Shown: positions 15,870-23,646, counted from the stretch's first letter. The stretch: 48,038 bases of DNA from an uncultured Desulfovibrio sp. (GCA_900547595.1 URHE01000007.1:1-48038); one strand, 5' to 3'. Translations and numbers: made by a program. Notes: a model not told the origin generated them from the sequence alone.

Positions 15870-16598
15870 CTAGACCAATCCCGCCTGCTCAACACAGGCA
15901 AGGATCTGGTTCCAGTAGCGCCGCAGGCGCGACTTGACGGCGATGGACGTGGAACTTCCGTTGATTCCGGCATCAAAAGACATTTTCAGGGCAAAAAGCT
16001 CCTCCAGGTCTTTGCCGATCAACGCCTTGTTGCCGAGCGGAAGTTCAATGAGCGCGTGGAATCTGTGGCCATGCTCCTTGTAGATGGTGAAATCCTCGAA
16101 TTGCTGGCCGTTGATGCTGATCTCCCCGAAGAAGGGATTCAGCCAGACCACCACCGGCGTGTCCGGAAAGCCCGTCACGGTGCGGTATAACCCCTGAAGG
16201 GTATCGCCTATGGCCTGTCCGCCGGTGACGATGGAATGGAAAAAGACCTTGTGCCCTTCTTCCGCGAGGAGCGGCAGCACATCGGCTTCAGCGAGGTACG
16301 CGCCGAGCGCGATGAAGGAGCTTGCGCCGTTGTCCACGACAACATGCGAATCTTCCGGAGCCTAAACTAGGGCTTCCAGAAGGATGTCAAACTTGCGGGG
16401 ATTGATGTTCCCGTCCTGCATCACGTCCAGGGACGTGACGTTGAATTCCTTGAATCCGGCCAGCGTGGCGTTCACCGGATCCGTGTCAAAGGCTATCACC
16501 TCTTTGCCAAAATGCCGGAGCGTCTGGCAGAGCATGACGGCGATCATGGACTTTCCCACGCCGCCCTTGCCCTGGAGGATAAAATGTATCGTTGCCAT
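15870..16598 (-). pseudogene. traL: TraL/StbC-like P-loop ATPase, interrupted by an amber codon
   Basis: The frame starts MATIHFILQGKGGVGKSMIA (P-loop KGGVGKS) and runs to DILLEALV, then TAG at 16362-16364. It continues in the same frame as APEDSHVVVDNGASSFIALG, a strand and NGAS motif typical of TraL-type ATPases, to 15870. Without the stop it would be a normal protein of about 242 residues. The simplest reading is one nonsense mutation such as GAG to TAG. Restart at a downstream ATG or GTG would give only a C-terminal half without the P-loop. AGGAG precedes the ATG, 1 nt after the traK stop. Confidence 0.82.
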
Positions 16599-16599
16599 A

Positions 16600-17079
16600 T
16601 CACGCTTCTCCTGATTCCGGCGAAGATTCCGGAATGGGCTTGATGGTCAGATCAGCAGCCGAGGGAATGTCTTTTTTCCGCCAGGCATCAATCCCGAAGG
16701 TCGCGCCTATGCGCCTTGGGCCATTCGGTCGCGTGGACGGCAAAGGGGCATGGTCAACCGTGTTACCCTGGTCGGTCGCCTCGGAAACGACATGGAGCTT
16801 CGCTTCATGCCGAACGGGAATGTGTGGAACCGGCTCGGCCTTGGCCGGAACCGGCGGTACGTCTGGCGCAGGAAGATCCGGCCTTTTGTCCGGCATGGCT
16901 TTCTTGGGCGCGCCTTTCACATGGCGTCGGAAACTGTCGTAGGCCATGCTGATCTTCTTGAGCTTGAACAAATGCTCATATGCCAGGCGTAGCGTGTGAC
17001 CCTGCGCCAGCAATTCCTCAACCTCCTGGCGCACCGCAAAAAATTCCACACGCGCCATGCCGGATCTAAGCCGTGGCAT
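16600..17079 (-). CDS. traK: TraK-like oriT-binding protein with unusual C-terminal part
   Basis: 159 residues from ATG 17079 (GGGGGA site). Residues about 8-55 (RVEFFAVRQEVEELLAQGHTLRLAYEHLFKLKKISMAYDSFRRHV) match the TraK-type pattern of a DNA-binding relaxosome protein. The following Pro-rich part and residues about 88-110 are encoded on the strand opposite to a copy of the ssb start (16750-16818). The C-terminal third therefore appears to be read from antisense ssb sequence. It overlaps the stop of the upstream helix-turn-helix gene by 14 nt and is followed by traL. Confidence 0.65.
   Translation of the reverse strand: MPRLRSGMARVEFFAVRQEVEELLAQGHTLRLAYEHLFKLKKISMAYDSFRRHVKGAPKKAMPDKRPDLPAPDVPPVPAKAEPVPHIPVRHEAKLHVVSEATDQGNTVDHAPLPSTRPNGPRRIGATFGIDAWRKKDIPSAADLTIKPIPESSPESGEA
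16750..16818 (+). repeat. Inverted copy of the ssb 5' end inside traK
   Basis: The plus strand from ATG 16750 matches the first 68 bases of the ssb gene (18710 to about 18643, minus strand) at 63 positions; the first 35 are identical. Similarity seems to extend weakly upstream (AGGGGC ribosome site) and downstream. The plus-strand frame goes on to 16992 but loses resemblance to SSB after about 25-32 codons. It is a second, truncated ssb in opposite orientation overlapping traK. Confidence 0.8.
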
Positions 17080-18165
17080 AGTTCCCCCGCTGCCATTCCT
17101 GGAGAAAGGCAAAAGCGTCCATCATACCACGGCCCTTCACGTCTTCCGCCGAGGGCGCATTGCCCTTGCGGAACAGGGACGGCCACAGCCCCCATGCGGG
17201 GCCGCGTTTTTCCTGAACGGCAAAGCGGGAGAGGAACTGTTCAAAACGAGGCCGGACGGCCTCAAGCGCAGGATCGGGAAGTGCTTCCGGGAGGGTGCGG
17301 GAACGGGCAGACGGAGAAGGAGCGGGCGCGGCCTGCGGTTCGCTTTCAGCCAGATCCAGCCAACGCCGGGAACGGAGCCAGTTGACCGCATACGGCACGA
17401 AGCGGCCATGTTCCTTTGTCCAGGAGAACGATCTCCGGAACTGGTCGAGAACGGCCAGCAGGCGGTCGAGGGAAGGCAGTTCCCCACGCCGCCAAAGCTG
17501 ATGCCAGATGCCCCGCGCGGCTTCACTGGCCTCTTTCCGGGGATAGGCGGCAAGAAATCGTTCAAAGGCCGCATTGGCCGCGAGAAAGGCGTTCCTGCCT
17601 TTCCCCGGAGAAAAAGATCCCCCCTCCCGCTTATTTCGGGCAAGGGGCGGTCGCCCGAAGTGCCGGGAAAGGCTCCGTGCGTGGAGGCATTCACGCGCAG
17701 ACGCTGACGCTGGAGCGGAAGGGGGGAAAGGGGGGTTAATGCCTTTAATTCTTTAACTCTTTTAATGGGCGCAGAATTTGCGCCCCCCATGTGCAGATTC
17801 TGCGCCTGGTCGGGCGAAAATTCTGCGTCCTGCTCGAAAGAGAACGCGGAATCAGAAAAAAGACGCACACGATCATTGAGCAGGAGACGGTAAGCGTGGC
17901 AGCCGTCGGGCTGCGGCTCAACCTGAATATAATTGAGGGCTTCCAGTTTGCGGATATAGCCCTGGAGGGCGCGCACGGAACATTTGCAGAGCGCGGCAAG
18001 CATCCCCTGGGAAATGCGGCAAACGCCCGTCCTGTAGCCACGCCGGAACAACTGCAAATACAGCAGCGTCGGCCCCTGCCGCACCGCTTTGTCCAGATGG
18101 ATGAAGTCCCCGAAAAATTTCTCTTCTACCCGCAGAAAAAAGACCGATGGAATCAAGGTCTCCAT
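17066..18165 (-). pseudogene. Helix-turn-helix (possible replication) protein, frameshifted at C6 tracts
   Basis: Frame A starts METLIPSVFFLRVEEKFFGD at 18165 (GGAG site) and contains a winged helix (ISQGMLAALCKCSVRALQGYIRKLEALNYIQVE, about residues 52-84). At 17719-17735 the minus strand reads two C6 runs separated by TTT. There the coding signal passes to another frame, which continues FLAAYPRKEASEAARGIWHQ, WSFTKEHGRFVPYAVNWLRSRRW-like sequence and ends at 17066. That C-terminal domain recurs in phage and plasmid helix-turn-helix proteins. One missing C explains the shift. Slippage on the C tracts, a true deletion or a sequence error are all possible. A replication role is only inferred, from position and the antisense RNA candidate. 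Confidence 0.7.
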
Positions 18166-18219
18166 ACTCTCCGCCCCTTTGCGGTAGGCGGAAAAAAGGC
18201 AAAGAAGAAGCCCCCAGGC

Positions 18220-18248
18220 TTGACGCCGGTTTCTATTGCGGGTAGTCT
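18220..18248 (+). promoter_or_regulatory. Promoter for the candidate antisense RNA
   Basis: TTGACG (18220-18225) and TAGTCT (18243-18248) are spaced by exactly 17 bp on the plus strand, where no protein gene follows. The -35 is strong and the -10 weak. Transcription from about 18255 would end at the terminator 18287-18323. Confidence 0.5.
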
Positions 18249-18254
18249 TTTCTC

Positions 18255-18323
18255 ACGACATCTATCGTGAGTCCCGCGAGGGGCGAACCGCGTCTGGTAC
18301 GGCTAATACCAGACGCGGTTTTT
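18255..18323 (+). ncRNA. Candidate countertranscript (antisense) RNA, about 70 nt
   Basis: The predicted transcript has a first hairpin TCACGA/TCGTGA (18253-18258 with 18265-18270) and a second, perfect 13-bp stem (18287-18299 with 18307-18319) ending in a T-run, a typical intrinsic terminator. It runs opposite to the leader of the helix-turn-helix gene at 18165. Short, two-hairpin antisense RNAs against the leader of a replication gene are a classic plasmid copy-number control. No protein gene in the plus orientation explains this terminator. Seen: promoter, hairpins, terminator. Inferred: function. Confidence 0.5.
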
Positions 18324-18356
18324 CTTTGGCTTCTTTCCTAGTTTTTCATTCGCGCC

Positions 18357-18710
18357 TCAAAACTCGGTTTCCGTGTTGTCCCCGCGACGGCTGTCCAGAA
18401 AACGCACAAGACGGGCGATGACCTCGGTGGAGTACCGCTCCACCTTGTCCTCACCCGTCCACTTGCGCGTGCGCAAAGAACCTTCCACATAGACCAGACT
18501 GCCTTTGACAAGGTAGTTGGCGCAGGCTGTGGCCGTGGATCCAAAAACCACCAGCGAATGCCAGTCCGTCTTTTTGACGCGTGAGCCATCCGCTCCCGTG
18601 TGGGAACTGTCCGTGGCGATCCGAAGCCGCGCAATGGGCTTGCCGTTCGGCGTGTAGCGAAGCTCCACGTCTTTCCCGAGGCGACCGACCAGGGTAACAC
18701 GGTTGACCAT
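18357..18710 (-). CDS. ssb: Single-stranded DNA-binding protein
   Basis: An OB-fold SSB of 117 residues: MVNRVTLVGRLGKDVELRYT, then LRIATDSSH, WHSLVVFGSTATACANYLVKGSLVYVEGSLRTRKW and YSTEVIARLVRFL. It is shorter than chromosomal SSB, with almost no linker, but keeps an acidic tip ending TETEF. Such short SSBs are common on plasmids, where they protect single strands during transfer. ATG 18710 follows AGGGG; it is 13 nt after the upstream gene. Confidence 0.93.
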   Translation of the reverse strand: MVNRVTLVGRLGKDVELRYTPNGKPIARLRIATDSSHTGADGSRVKKTDWHSLVVFGSTATACANYLVKGSLVYVEGSLRTRKWTGEDKVERYSTEVIARLVRFLDSRRGDNTETEF

Positions 18711-18723
18711 TGTGTGGCCCCTG

Positions 18724-18954
18724 CTAGGCCGTGGCCGCCAGGCCGTGAGCCGGATACTGCCGGTCAAGCCGCGCCTGCATCACCGGAGACAGCAAATGCC
18801 GGAACCTGCGGGCAAACCGGATCGTTGCCCGCTCCTGCGCCGCCGCCATCTCCTCCTGCATGAACTCGACGAGGGCGGCCTGAACAGCCGGATCCTCGCT
18901 TTCATACAGGACATCCAATTCCAGGGCGCCATTGTCTTCATAGTGCCTCTTCAT
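18724..18954 (-). CDS. Unknown 76-residue acidic-basic protein
   Basis: MKRHYEDNGALELDVLYESE begins a 76-residue protein, acidic at the N-terminus and Arg-rich in the middle (ATIRFARRFRHLLSP). A strong AAGGAGG site precedes the ATG. It is co-oriented with ssb, 13 nt upstream, probably in one operon. No family recognised. Confidence 0.65.
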   Translation of the reverse strand: MKRHYEDNGALELDVLYESEDPAVQAALVEFMQEEMAAAQERATIRFARRFRHLLSPVMQARLDRQYPAHGLAATA

Positions 18955-19035
18955 GGCGTTCCTCCTTTTATGAGTAGCTGCTCGTCAGGCCCGGCGCGCC
19001 ACCGCCGGACGACCGCCCTAAAGGGCGGTTTCGCT

Positions 19036-19152
19036 TCACTCTGCAAACGCGCCCAAGGCATCAGCCAGGTCGGGATCGACGGGGACGGCAAGGCCGTCTT
19101 CCGCCTGGAGGAAAACGTCAGCGGCTGCGAGATGGAGGTAGTCTTTTTCCAC
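19036..19152 (-). CDS. Small acidic 38-residue protein
   Basis: It starts with GTG at 19152 after a perfect AAGGAGG (6 nt spacing), reading VEKDYLHLAAADVFLQAEDG and ending ALGAFAE. The sequence is strongly acidic. It looks like the first gene of the element's minus-strand operon. No family recognised; support is the ribosome site, base composition and position. A GC hairpin (19012-19018 with 19023-19029) follows. Confidence 0.5.
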   Translation of the reverse strand: MEKDYLHLAAADVFLQAEDGLAVPVDPDLADALGAFAE

Positions 19153-19276
19153 GGTTGGCCTCCTTGTTTGGGGTATTCCCCATTAACACCGCTTGGCGTA
19201 CCCTTCCCCTAACGAATAAAGGAGGGGTATCGACCGGGCGAGAAAGCTATACCTGTGAAGGGAGGGAGAGGTCAGA

Positions 19277-19320
19277 CGAAAAAAGGTGTAGAATTTCGCG
19301 TAAGCAAAACTCTACACCTT
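19277..19320 (-). terminator. Terminator of tRNA-Glu
   Basis: On the minus strand AAGGTGTAGA (19320-19311) pairs with TCTACACCTT (19292-19283), followed by a T-run, starting 10 nt after the CCA end of the tRNA. This marks the edge of core sequence; the accessory element lies beyond it. Confidence 0.85.
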
Positions 19321-19329
19321 GCAATCGTG

Positions 19330-19405
19330 TGGCGTCACCAACGGGATTTGAACCCGTCTTAGCGGCTTGAGAGGCCGCCGTCCTAACCGGATAGACGATG
19401 GTGAC
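19330..19405 (-). tRNA. tRNA-Glu (CTC)
   Basis: The minus strand from 19405 reads GTCACCA (acceptor), a D-arm with GGTTAGGA, an anticodon stem with loop CT-CTC-AA, and a T-arm GGGTTCAAATCCC, closing with TGGTGAC, discriminator G and encoded CCA. Anticodon CTC decodes GAG. Its 3' end faces the accessory region, the usual side for an element inserted at a tRNA gene, but no duplicated 3' fragment was found near nrfA. Confidence 0.95.
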
Positions 19406-19580
19406 AGCGCGTTTCTTCTACCCGATACGCGCCTGTCCGTCAAGCGCTATTTTGGGATTCTCTCGTGGAATGGTCCTGTTCATCCTGACGAATGCCTGTC
19501 GGCGCGGTCACGCAGCCTCCCCGGATGAGAATTTCTGGTATCCCACTCATGCACATAAGGCATGGAACCATGAGGAATAC

Positions 19581-20564
19581 TTAATGTTTTCTGCCGTCGC
19601 CTCCGGGGGCGGGGGGGGCGTTCTCCACAAACAGCCAGAAGAGCGCGCCGCGTTCCACGGGTTTGAGTTCTCCATCCGGTCCCTTGAGCGGCTCCCCGGC
19701 CGCGAGGGCTTCACAGCACCACCAGCCGGGCTGGGCGAGCACAAAGGAAAACTCGCCTGCGGCATTGCTCACTCCGGCCAGCTCTCCGTGCCAGGGCGTG
19801 GGGAGGGCCGCGCCATCGGCGTTGATGCGCACCATCCGCACCGGCACACCCGCAAGAGGTTTGCCGTCCAGAAGGATGCGGCCTGAAAAGAGCGTCGGGG
19901 CCGTCAGCCCAAAAGGTCTGGTCAGGGGAAGTATCTCAAAGCTCTGACCGCAAGGCTCGTTCCAACCGCGATCCACGCCATGGACAGGCAGCGTTACCTT
20001 GGCCTGATGCCGCAGAAATATCTGACGCTCTTCGTCCCACCAGGGGCGTCCCTCCAGGATGAACTGATAAAGGCCCGGCTTGTCCAGTGCCACGTTGGCG
20101 CCCCAAGCCTTTTGATCCAGATAGCGGATCTCTTCCACATCGCCAAGCAGGTCACGCCGTTCCGGCTGTGACCCTCCCTGCGGAGCGGCGGCATCGGCAT
20201 CATGCCGCAGCACGGCAAAAAGCTGCGGCATGTCCACGGGCACCGCCTCATGCAGGATCGGACGCATCATGGAAAGCAGGACATCCACTTCTCCCTGGAC
20301 CGCGGGCGTCTCAGGTTCCGCAGCCGCCCCCCCGGGTTTCGGGACGTTCCTGCCCGGAGTTTTCTCGCCGGATTTTTGCCGAACGTCTTTCTGGGGCTGG
20401 ATGTCAGGCCGGCTGACGATCTGCCGGCTCGGCACCACCAGCGTAAGCGGGGCGTCAGCGCGCGCGGGCGCCCCCGCGAAAGAAAGAAACACGCACAGCG
20501 CCGCAGCCGCTCCCTGTCCGCGACACTGCCGCAACCATGCGAAAAAATAACGGATGCCGCGCAT
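19581..20564 (-). CDS. Exported DUF4198-like protein
   Basis: 327 residues with a signal peptide (hydrophobic AAAALCVFLSFAG, cleavage near ARA-DA). The mature part has an N-terminal Pro/Lys/Gly-rich stretch (about 40-95), then beta-rich sequence with NVALDKPGLYQFILEGRPWWDEER and a C-terminal Ig-like segment (LLDGKPLAGVPVRMVRINADG, then TDAAGEFSF-like VSNAAGEFSFVLAQPGWW). This pattern resembles DUF4198 periplasmic proteins found near nickel or cobalt uptake genes, but no transporter is adjacent here. GAGG precedes the ATG. Confidence 0.7.
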   Translation of the reverse strand: MRGIRYFFAWLRQCRGQGAAAALCVFLSFAGAPARADAPLTLVVPSRQIVSRPDIQPQKDVRQKSGEKTPGRNVPKPGGAAAEPETPAVQGEVDVLLSMMRPILHEAVPVDMPQLFAVLRHDADAAAPQGGSQPERRDLLGDVEEIRYLDQKAWGANVALDKPGLYQFILEGRPWWDEERQIFLRHQAKVTLPVHGVDRGWNEPCGQSFEILPLTRPFGLTAPTLFSGRILLDGKPLAGVPVRMVRINADGAALPTPWHGELAGVSNAAGEFSFVLAQPGWWCCEALAAGEPLKGPDGELKPVERGALFWLFVENAPPAPGGDGRKH

Positions 20565-20720
20565 GATCTGTCCTCATTTGCTTCGCACGTCCCCGCCGCA
20601 TTCCCGGTCGTCGGGTCTGCGCAGGCGGGGAAAAGGATAGCAAAAAGCCCGTTCCCTGTCATGTGGCCGCCACGCCGCACCATGCCGCGCTCTCAATGGA
20701 AACGGCGCATCTCCGTTCCA

Positions 20721-20762
20721 CCTGGCATCCCTGTCATCTGCGCCTGGCATCCCTGTCATCTG
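20721..20762. repeat. Two tandem copies of a 20-bp sequence
   Basis: CCTGGCATCCCTGTCATCTG occurs at 20721-20740 and again at 20743-20762, a 22-bp period, in the gap between the comF end and the DUF4198 start. No function evident. Confidence 0.8.
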
Positions 20763-20799
20763 AAGATTGAAAATCCTGCCGCGCATGCCGGCCTCCCTT

Positions 20800-21567
20800 T
20801 CAGGCGAGCACGCGGGGCGTCCGGGCAATCACCAACGCGCACACCTCGGCGGCGCCGGCGCCACGCAGCGCGCGCACAGCCTCCGTCAGCGTATTTCCCG
20901 TTGTCATGACATCATCGACAAGCCAAAGGCGCATTCCCGACACGGGAGCGCCGATGCCGAAGGCACCACGGACATTGCCGGCGCGAAGTTGCGCGTTCAG
21001 TGACACCTGGGGAACAGTGTCGCGCCTGCGGACAAGAATATCCGGGCGGAGCGGGATATGCGTGGCCGCATGCAGGGCGCGGGCCAGTTCATGGGCCTGA
21101 TTGAAGCCACGGCGACGCAGATGCGCCGGATGTTGCGGCATGCCCACCAGGGCGTCCGGCACCGGCAGACATATGGCGGCATTTTCCAGCCACGCGGCCA
21201 GCAGACGCCCCAGCGCAAGCTCCCCACCGAATTTGAAGCGCAGAACAATGTCCCGGAGGGCGCCTTTGTACAACCCATGATAGACCAGGGCGCGCCATGG
21301 CGGCCGCTGGGCGAGGCAGGCGCCGCATGGCGCCCCCGCGGCATTTCCGGACGAGGGCACCCCGCCGGGAAAAGGGAGGCCGCACCACGGACAGCGCGGA
21401 CCGGTGAACGGCGCCAGCACTCCCCTGCATTCCGGGCAGAGCGGCAGGGAATCATCACCGCCGGTCATTTCCGGCATTGAGGGAGAAAACGGACGCAGGC
21501 AACAGGAACAACGTATCTCGTCCAGCCCCAGAAGCCCCAGCCAGCGGCGCAAACGCCCGACGGCCAT
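20800..21567 (-). CDS. comF: ComF-family phosphoribosyltransferase-like protein
   Basis: 255 residues. An N-terminal zinc-binding part has Cys pairs (CSCC, CPEC, CPWC, CGAC), and a phosphoribosyltransferase-fold C-terminus carries RRGFNQAHELARAL and the PRPP-loop WLVDDVMTTGNTLTEA. ComF proteins assist uptake of transforming DNA on the cytoplasmic side. The ATG at 21567 overlaps the stop of the upstream gene (TAATG). Confidence 0.88.
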   Translation of the reverse strand: MAVGRLRRWLGLLGLDEIRCSCCLRPFSPSMPEMTGGDDSLPLCPECRGVLAPFTGPRCPWCGLPFPGGVPSSGNAAGAPCGACLAQRPPWRALVYHGLYKGALRDIVLRFKFGGELALGRLLAAWLENAAICLPVPDALVGMPQHPAHLRRRGFNQAHELARALHAATHIPLRPDILVRRRDTVPQVSLNAQLRAGNVRGAFGIGAPVSGMRLWLVDDVMTTGNTLTEAVRALRGAGAAEVCALVIARTPRVLA

Positions 21568-22208
21568 TATGCCTCTTCCCCCCGCTCCTCCCCGGCGGCG
21601 CAAAGACGCTTCCCCCAGGAGCGCCCCCATTCCCTCATGGTTTCGGCGGCCTCAGGACGCGCGTCCAGGTCCTCACGCCGGTCAAGGCCGCGAAAAACAT
21701 GATTTTCGGCAAGGCGCGCGCCCAGAGGGCGTAAAAACCAGCGCAGTGTCCGCAAGGCGCCGGAAAACAGTTCCTCGCCACGCGGGCGTCCGGCCGCAAG
21801 CGCGGCCAGGACCGGTCGGGCCGCCGCAGCGCTGCCAAGGGGCGCGTGGACAGCCCCCGCCCCGGGCTGCGCGGCATGGGCGGCCCAAAAGCGCTGGCCC
21901 CTGTCGATCCATGCCTTGAAGCCAGCCGGGAGCGCATAAAAAAATATGGGAGATGCCACCAGAACCAGCGGGGCCTCGGCAAAACGCGCAAACAGCCATT
22001 CCGCATCATCCCGCGGGGCAAGAACACACGCGTGCGGCGGGCGGGAACAGGCCCCGCAGCCCATGCAGGGAAGAACGGGATGCGCGCGCAACGGCACACG
22101 GCTCACGGAACATCCGGCATCAGCAAGGGCATCGGCGAACCAGTGCGCCAACCTGTCCGAAACGCCGTCCGCATGCGGGCTGCACATGAGGACGAGCGCC
22201 GGATTCAC
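21567..22208 (-). CDS. Flavodoxin-like NAD(P)H-dependent oxidoreductase
   Basis: 213 residues, GTG start overlapping the MBL gene stop (GTGA). The N-terminus MNPALVLMCSPHADGVSDRL fits the FMN phosphate-binding loop of the NADPH-dependent FMN reductase fold. CMGCGACSRPPHACVL in the first third resembles the Cys cluster of iron-sulfur flavoproteins. LVLVASPIFFYALPAGFKAWIDR is the second flavin loop with its helix. Electron partner unknown. Confidence 0.8.
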   Translation of the reverse strand: MNPALVLMCSPHADGVSDRLAHWFADALADAGCSVSRVPLRAHPVLPCMGCGACSRPPHACVLAPRDDAEWLFARFAEAPLVLVASPIFFYALPAGFKAWIDRGQRFWAAHAAQPGAGAVHAPLGSAAAARPVLAALAAGRPRGEELFSGALRTLRWFLRPLGARLAENHVFRGLDRREDLDARPEAAETMREWGRSWGKRLCAAGEERGEEA

Positions 22209-22831
22209 CCCTCGAACTCGCCACAGAAGGGATTGTGACGGCGTTCATCGCCGATGGTGGTGGCCGGCCCGTGGCCCGGATAGACGGTCACGTCATCCGG
22301 CAGGCGGAACAGGGTTTCCCGGATGGAGCGCAGCAACTGCTCCTGATTGCCCCCCGGAAAGTCCGTCCTTCCCATGGAACGGTAAAAAAGCGCATCGCCG
22401 GTGAAACAGACCTTTTCGGCGGGGAAGTAGAGCGATACGCCCCCCGGCGTGTGGCCCGGCGTTTCCAGAACGACACAGTCCATGCCGCCGAACTGCGTCT
22501 GCCCCATGGGCATGGGTTCGCTTTCAAACGGCGTCACCAGCGGCATGCCCCAGATCCCGCCCATGCCGGACTCGGACTCCGCAAGCGCATCATCCCCGGC
22601 AGGGGAATAGACCGGAGAGCCCGTGGCCTCCGCAAGCCGCGCCACGCCGTAAAGATGATCGAAGTGCCGGTGCGTGAGGCAGATAGCGTCCAGCGTGAGC
22701 TGATGGGCCATGAGATATTCGAGAACCGGCTCCGGGTCCCCGCCCACATCGATAGCTACAGCGGCCGTACCGGTATGCAGGAGATAGCTGTTGGTGCTGA
22801 GCGGACCAAGGGGAAATGTGGCTATGGGCAT
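22205..22831 (-). CDS. Metallo-beta-lactamase-fold hydrolase (glyoxalase II-like)
   Basis: 208 residues. The zinc site is complete: THRHFDH, PGHTPGGV, FTGDALF and YPGHGPATT. Proteins of this subgroup hydrolyse thioesters such as S-lactoylglutathione analogues; the substrate here is unknown. AAGGA lies 9 nt before the ATG. It is the first gene of a three-gene overlapping set with the flavodoxin-like gene and comF. Confidence 0.88.
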   Translation of the reverse strand: MPIATFPLGPLSTNSYLLHTGTAAVAIDVGGDPEPVLEYLMAHQLTLDAICLTHRHFDHLYGVARLAEATGSPVYSPAGDDALAESESGMGGIWGMPLVTPFESEPMPMGQTQFGGMDCVVLETPGHTPGGVSLYFPAEKVCFTGDALFYRSMGRTDFPGGNQEQLLRSIRETLFRLPDDVTVYPGHGPATTIGDERRHNPFCGEFEG

Positions 22832-22988
22832 TATGGGTATCCTTTGGGGGAAAAGTTGCGCTGCAAGGGTGCCTTCCGCACTGCCGTACTATGCTACCGC
22901 AGCGGCGCCCCATGGGCAAGCCGTGCCCGGGCGGAACAGCGTCCTCCCGGGCGGTATCCCGGCAGTTTCCTGCCGCCCCGAAAAGCCC

Positions 22989-23016
22989 TTGACGCCCCCG
23001 GAGGCTTGGCTACAAT
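22989..23016 (+). promoter_or_regulatory. Sigma-70 promoter upstream of the 23071 gene
   Basis: TTGACG (22989-22994), a 16-bp spacer and TACAAT (23011-23016). Both boxes match 5 of 6 consensus bases. Transcription would start near 23023, about 48 nt before the GTG start. Confidence 0.7.
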
Positions 23017-23070
23017 GCCTTGGGCGACCGGTCGCTCCACGACGACCGGGGCAATCGCAAAGGAGCGCGC

Positions 23071-23640
23071 GTGAGCGGAACGACCATCACCGAACATCAG
23101 CTTCAGCCGTATTTCGACATTGAAGACTTTATGGCCCTGAGCCAGGAAAAACGCGTGGGGGGCGCCGTCCTGGAGAGACTCCTCGGGCTGTGGGAAGCGT
23201 GGCTTCCCCTGCTCAAAGCATGCCGGATAGCTTCCGGTCCTTCCTCTTGGCTTGCCGTCTGGCTGCCCGAAGAGGTGGAAACCGCGGTGGACGAGGCGTG
23301 GGCGCAATCGCCTTCCGAAGGCTTCCTCATCAACACTCTTGCGCAATATCTCTGCATGACCGGCGTCCAAGAGCTTCTGCCCCAGGTCGAAGCCGGAGGC
23401 TGCGCCCCCTCCCCCAGGCCGACCCCGGAACTCCGGGCCGCCCTTGCGGAACTGGGCCTGCCATACAAGGGTGATGATTCCAGCCTGCTTGAACGCCGCT
23501 ATGCCGTGCTGACCTATTTTCCGTTCAGGGGAGGCTGTGAGGTCTGTCATATGCGACCGCTCTGCCCCAAGGGACAGGGCCGGGACGAAACCGCCAGCAT
23601 CGTCCTGCCGGGGCATGAGCGCAATGGAGACAGCGCCTAG
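23071..23640 (+). CDS. Conserved-looking hypothetical with C-terminal Cys cluster
   Basis: 189 residues starting with GTG at 23071 after AAAGGAG. The protein is mostly helical and acidic. Near the C-terminus is CEVCHMRPLC (Cys-x2-Cys-x5-Cys), a possible metal or iron-sulfur site. I do not recognise the family. Its own promoter and ribosome site support it as a real gene. Confidence 0.75.
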   Translation: MSGTTITEHQLQPYFDIEDFMALSQEKRVGGAVLERLLGLWEAWLPLLKACRIASGPSSWLAVWLPEEVETAVDEAWAQSPSEGFLINTLAQYLCMTGVQELLPQVEAGGCAPSPRPTPELRAALAELGLPYKGDDSSLLERRYAVLTYFPFRGGCEVCHMRPLCPKGQGRDETASIVLPGHERNGDSA

Positions 23641-23646
23641 GTGGAA

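Noticed and set aside
16750..16992. A second functional ssb gene on the plus strand
   Set aside because: Only the first 25-32 codons resemble SSB; the OB fold cannot form. Kept as a repeat, not as a gene.
8182..19253. Direct repeat AGCTATAC (8182-8189 and 19246-19253) as attachment site
   Set aside because: Eight bases is too short to be meaningful, and neither copy is part of the tRNA 3' end.
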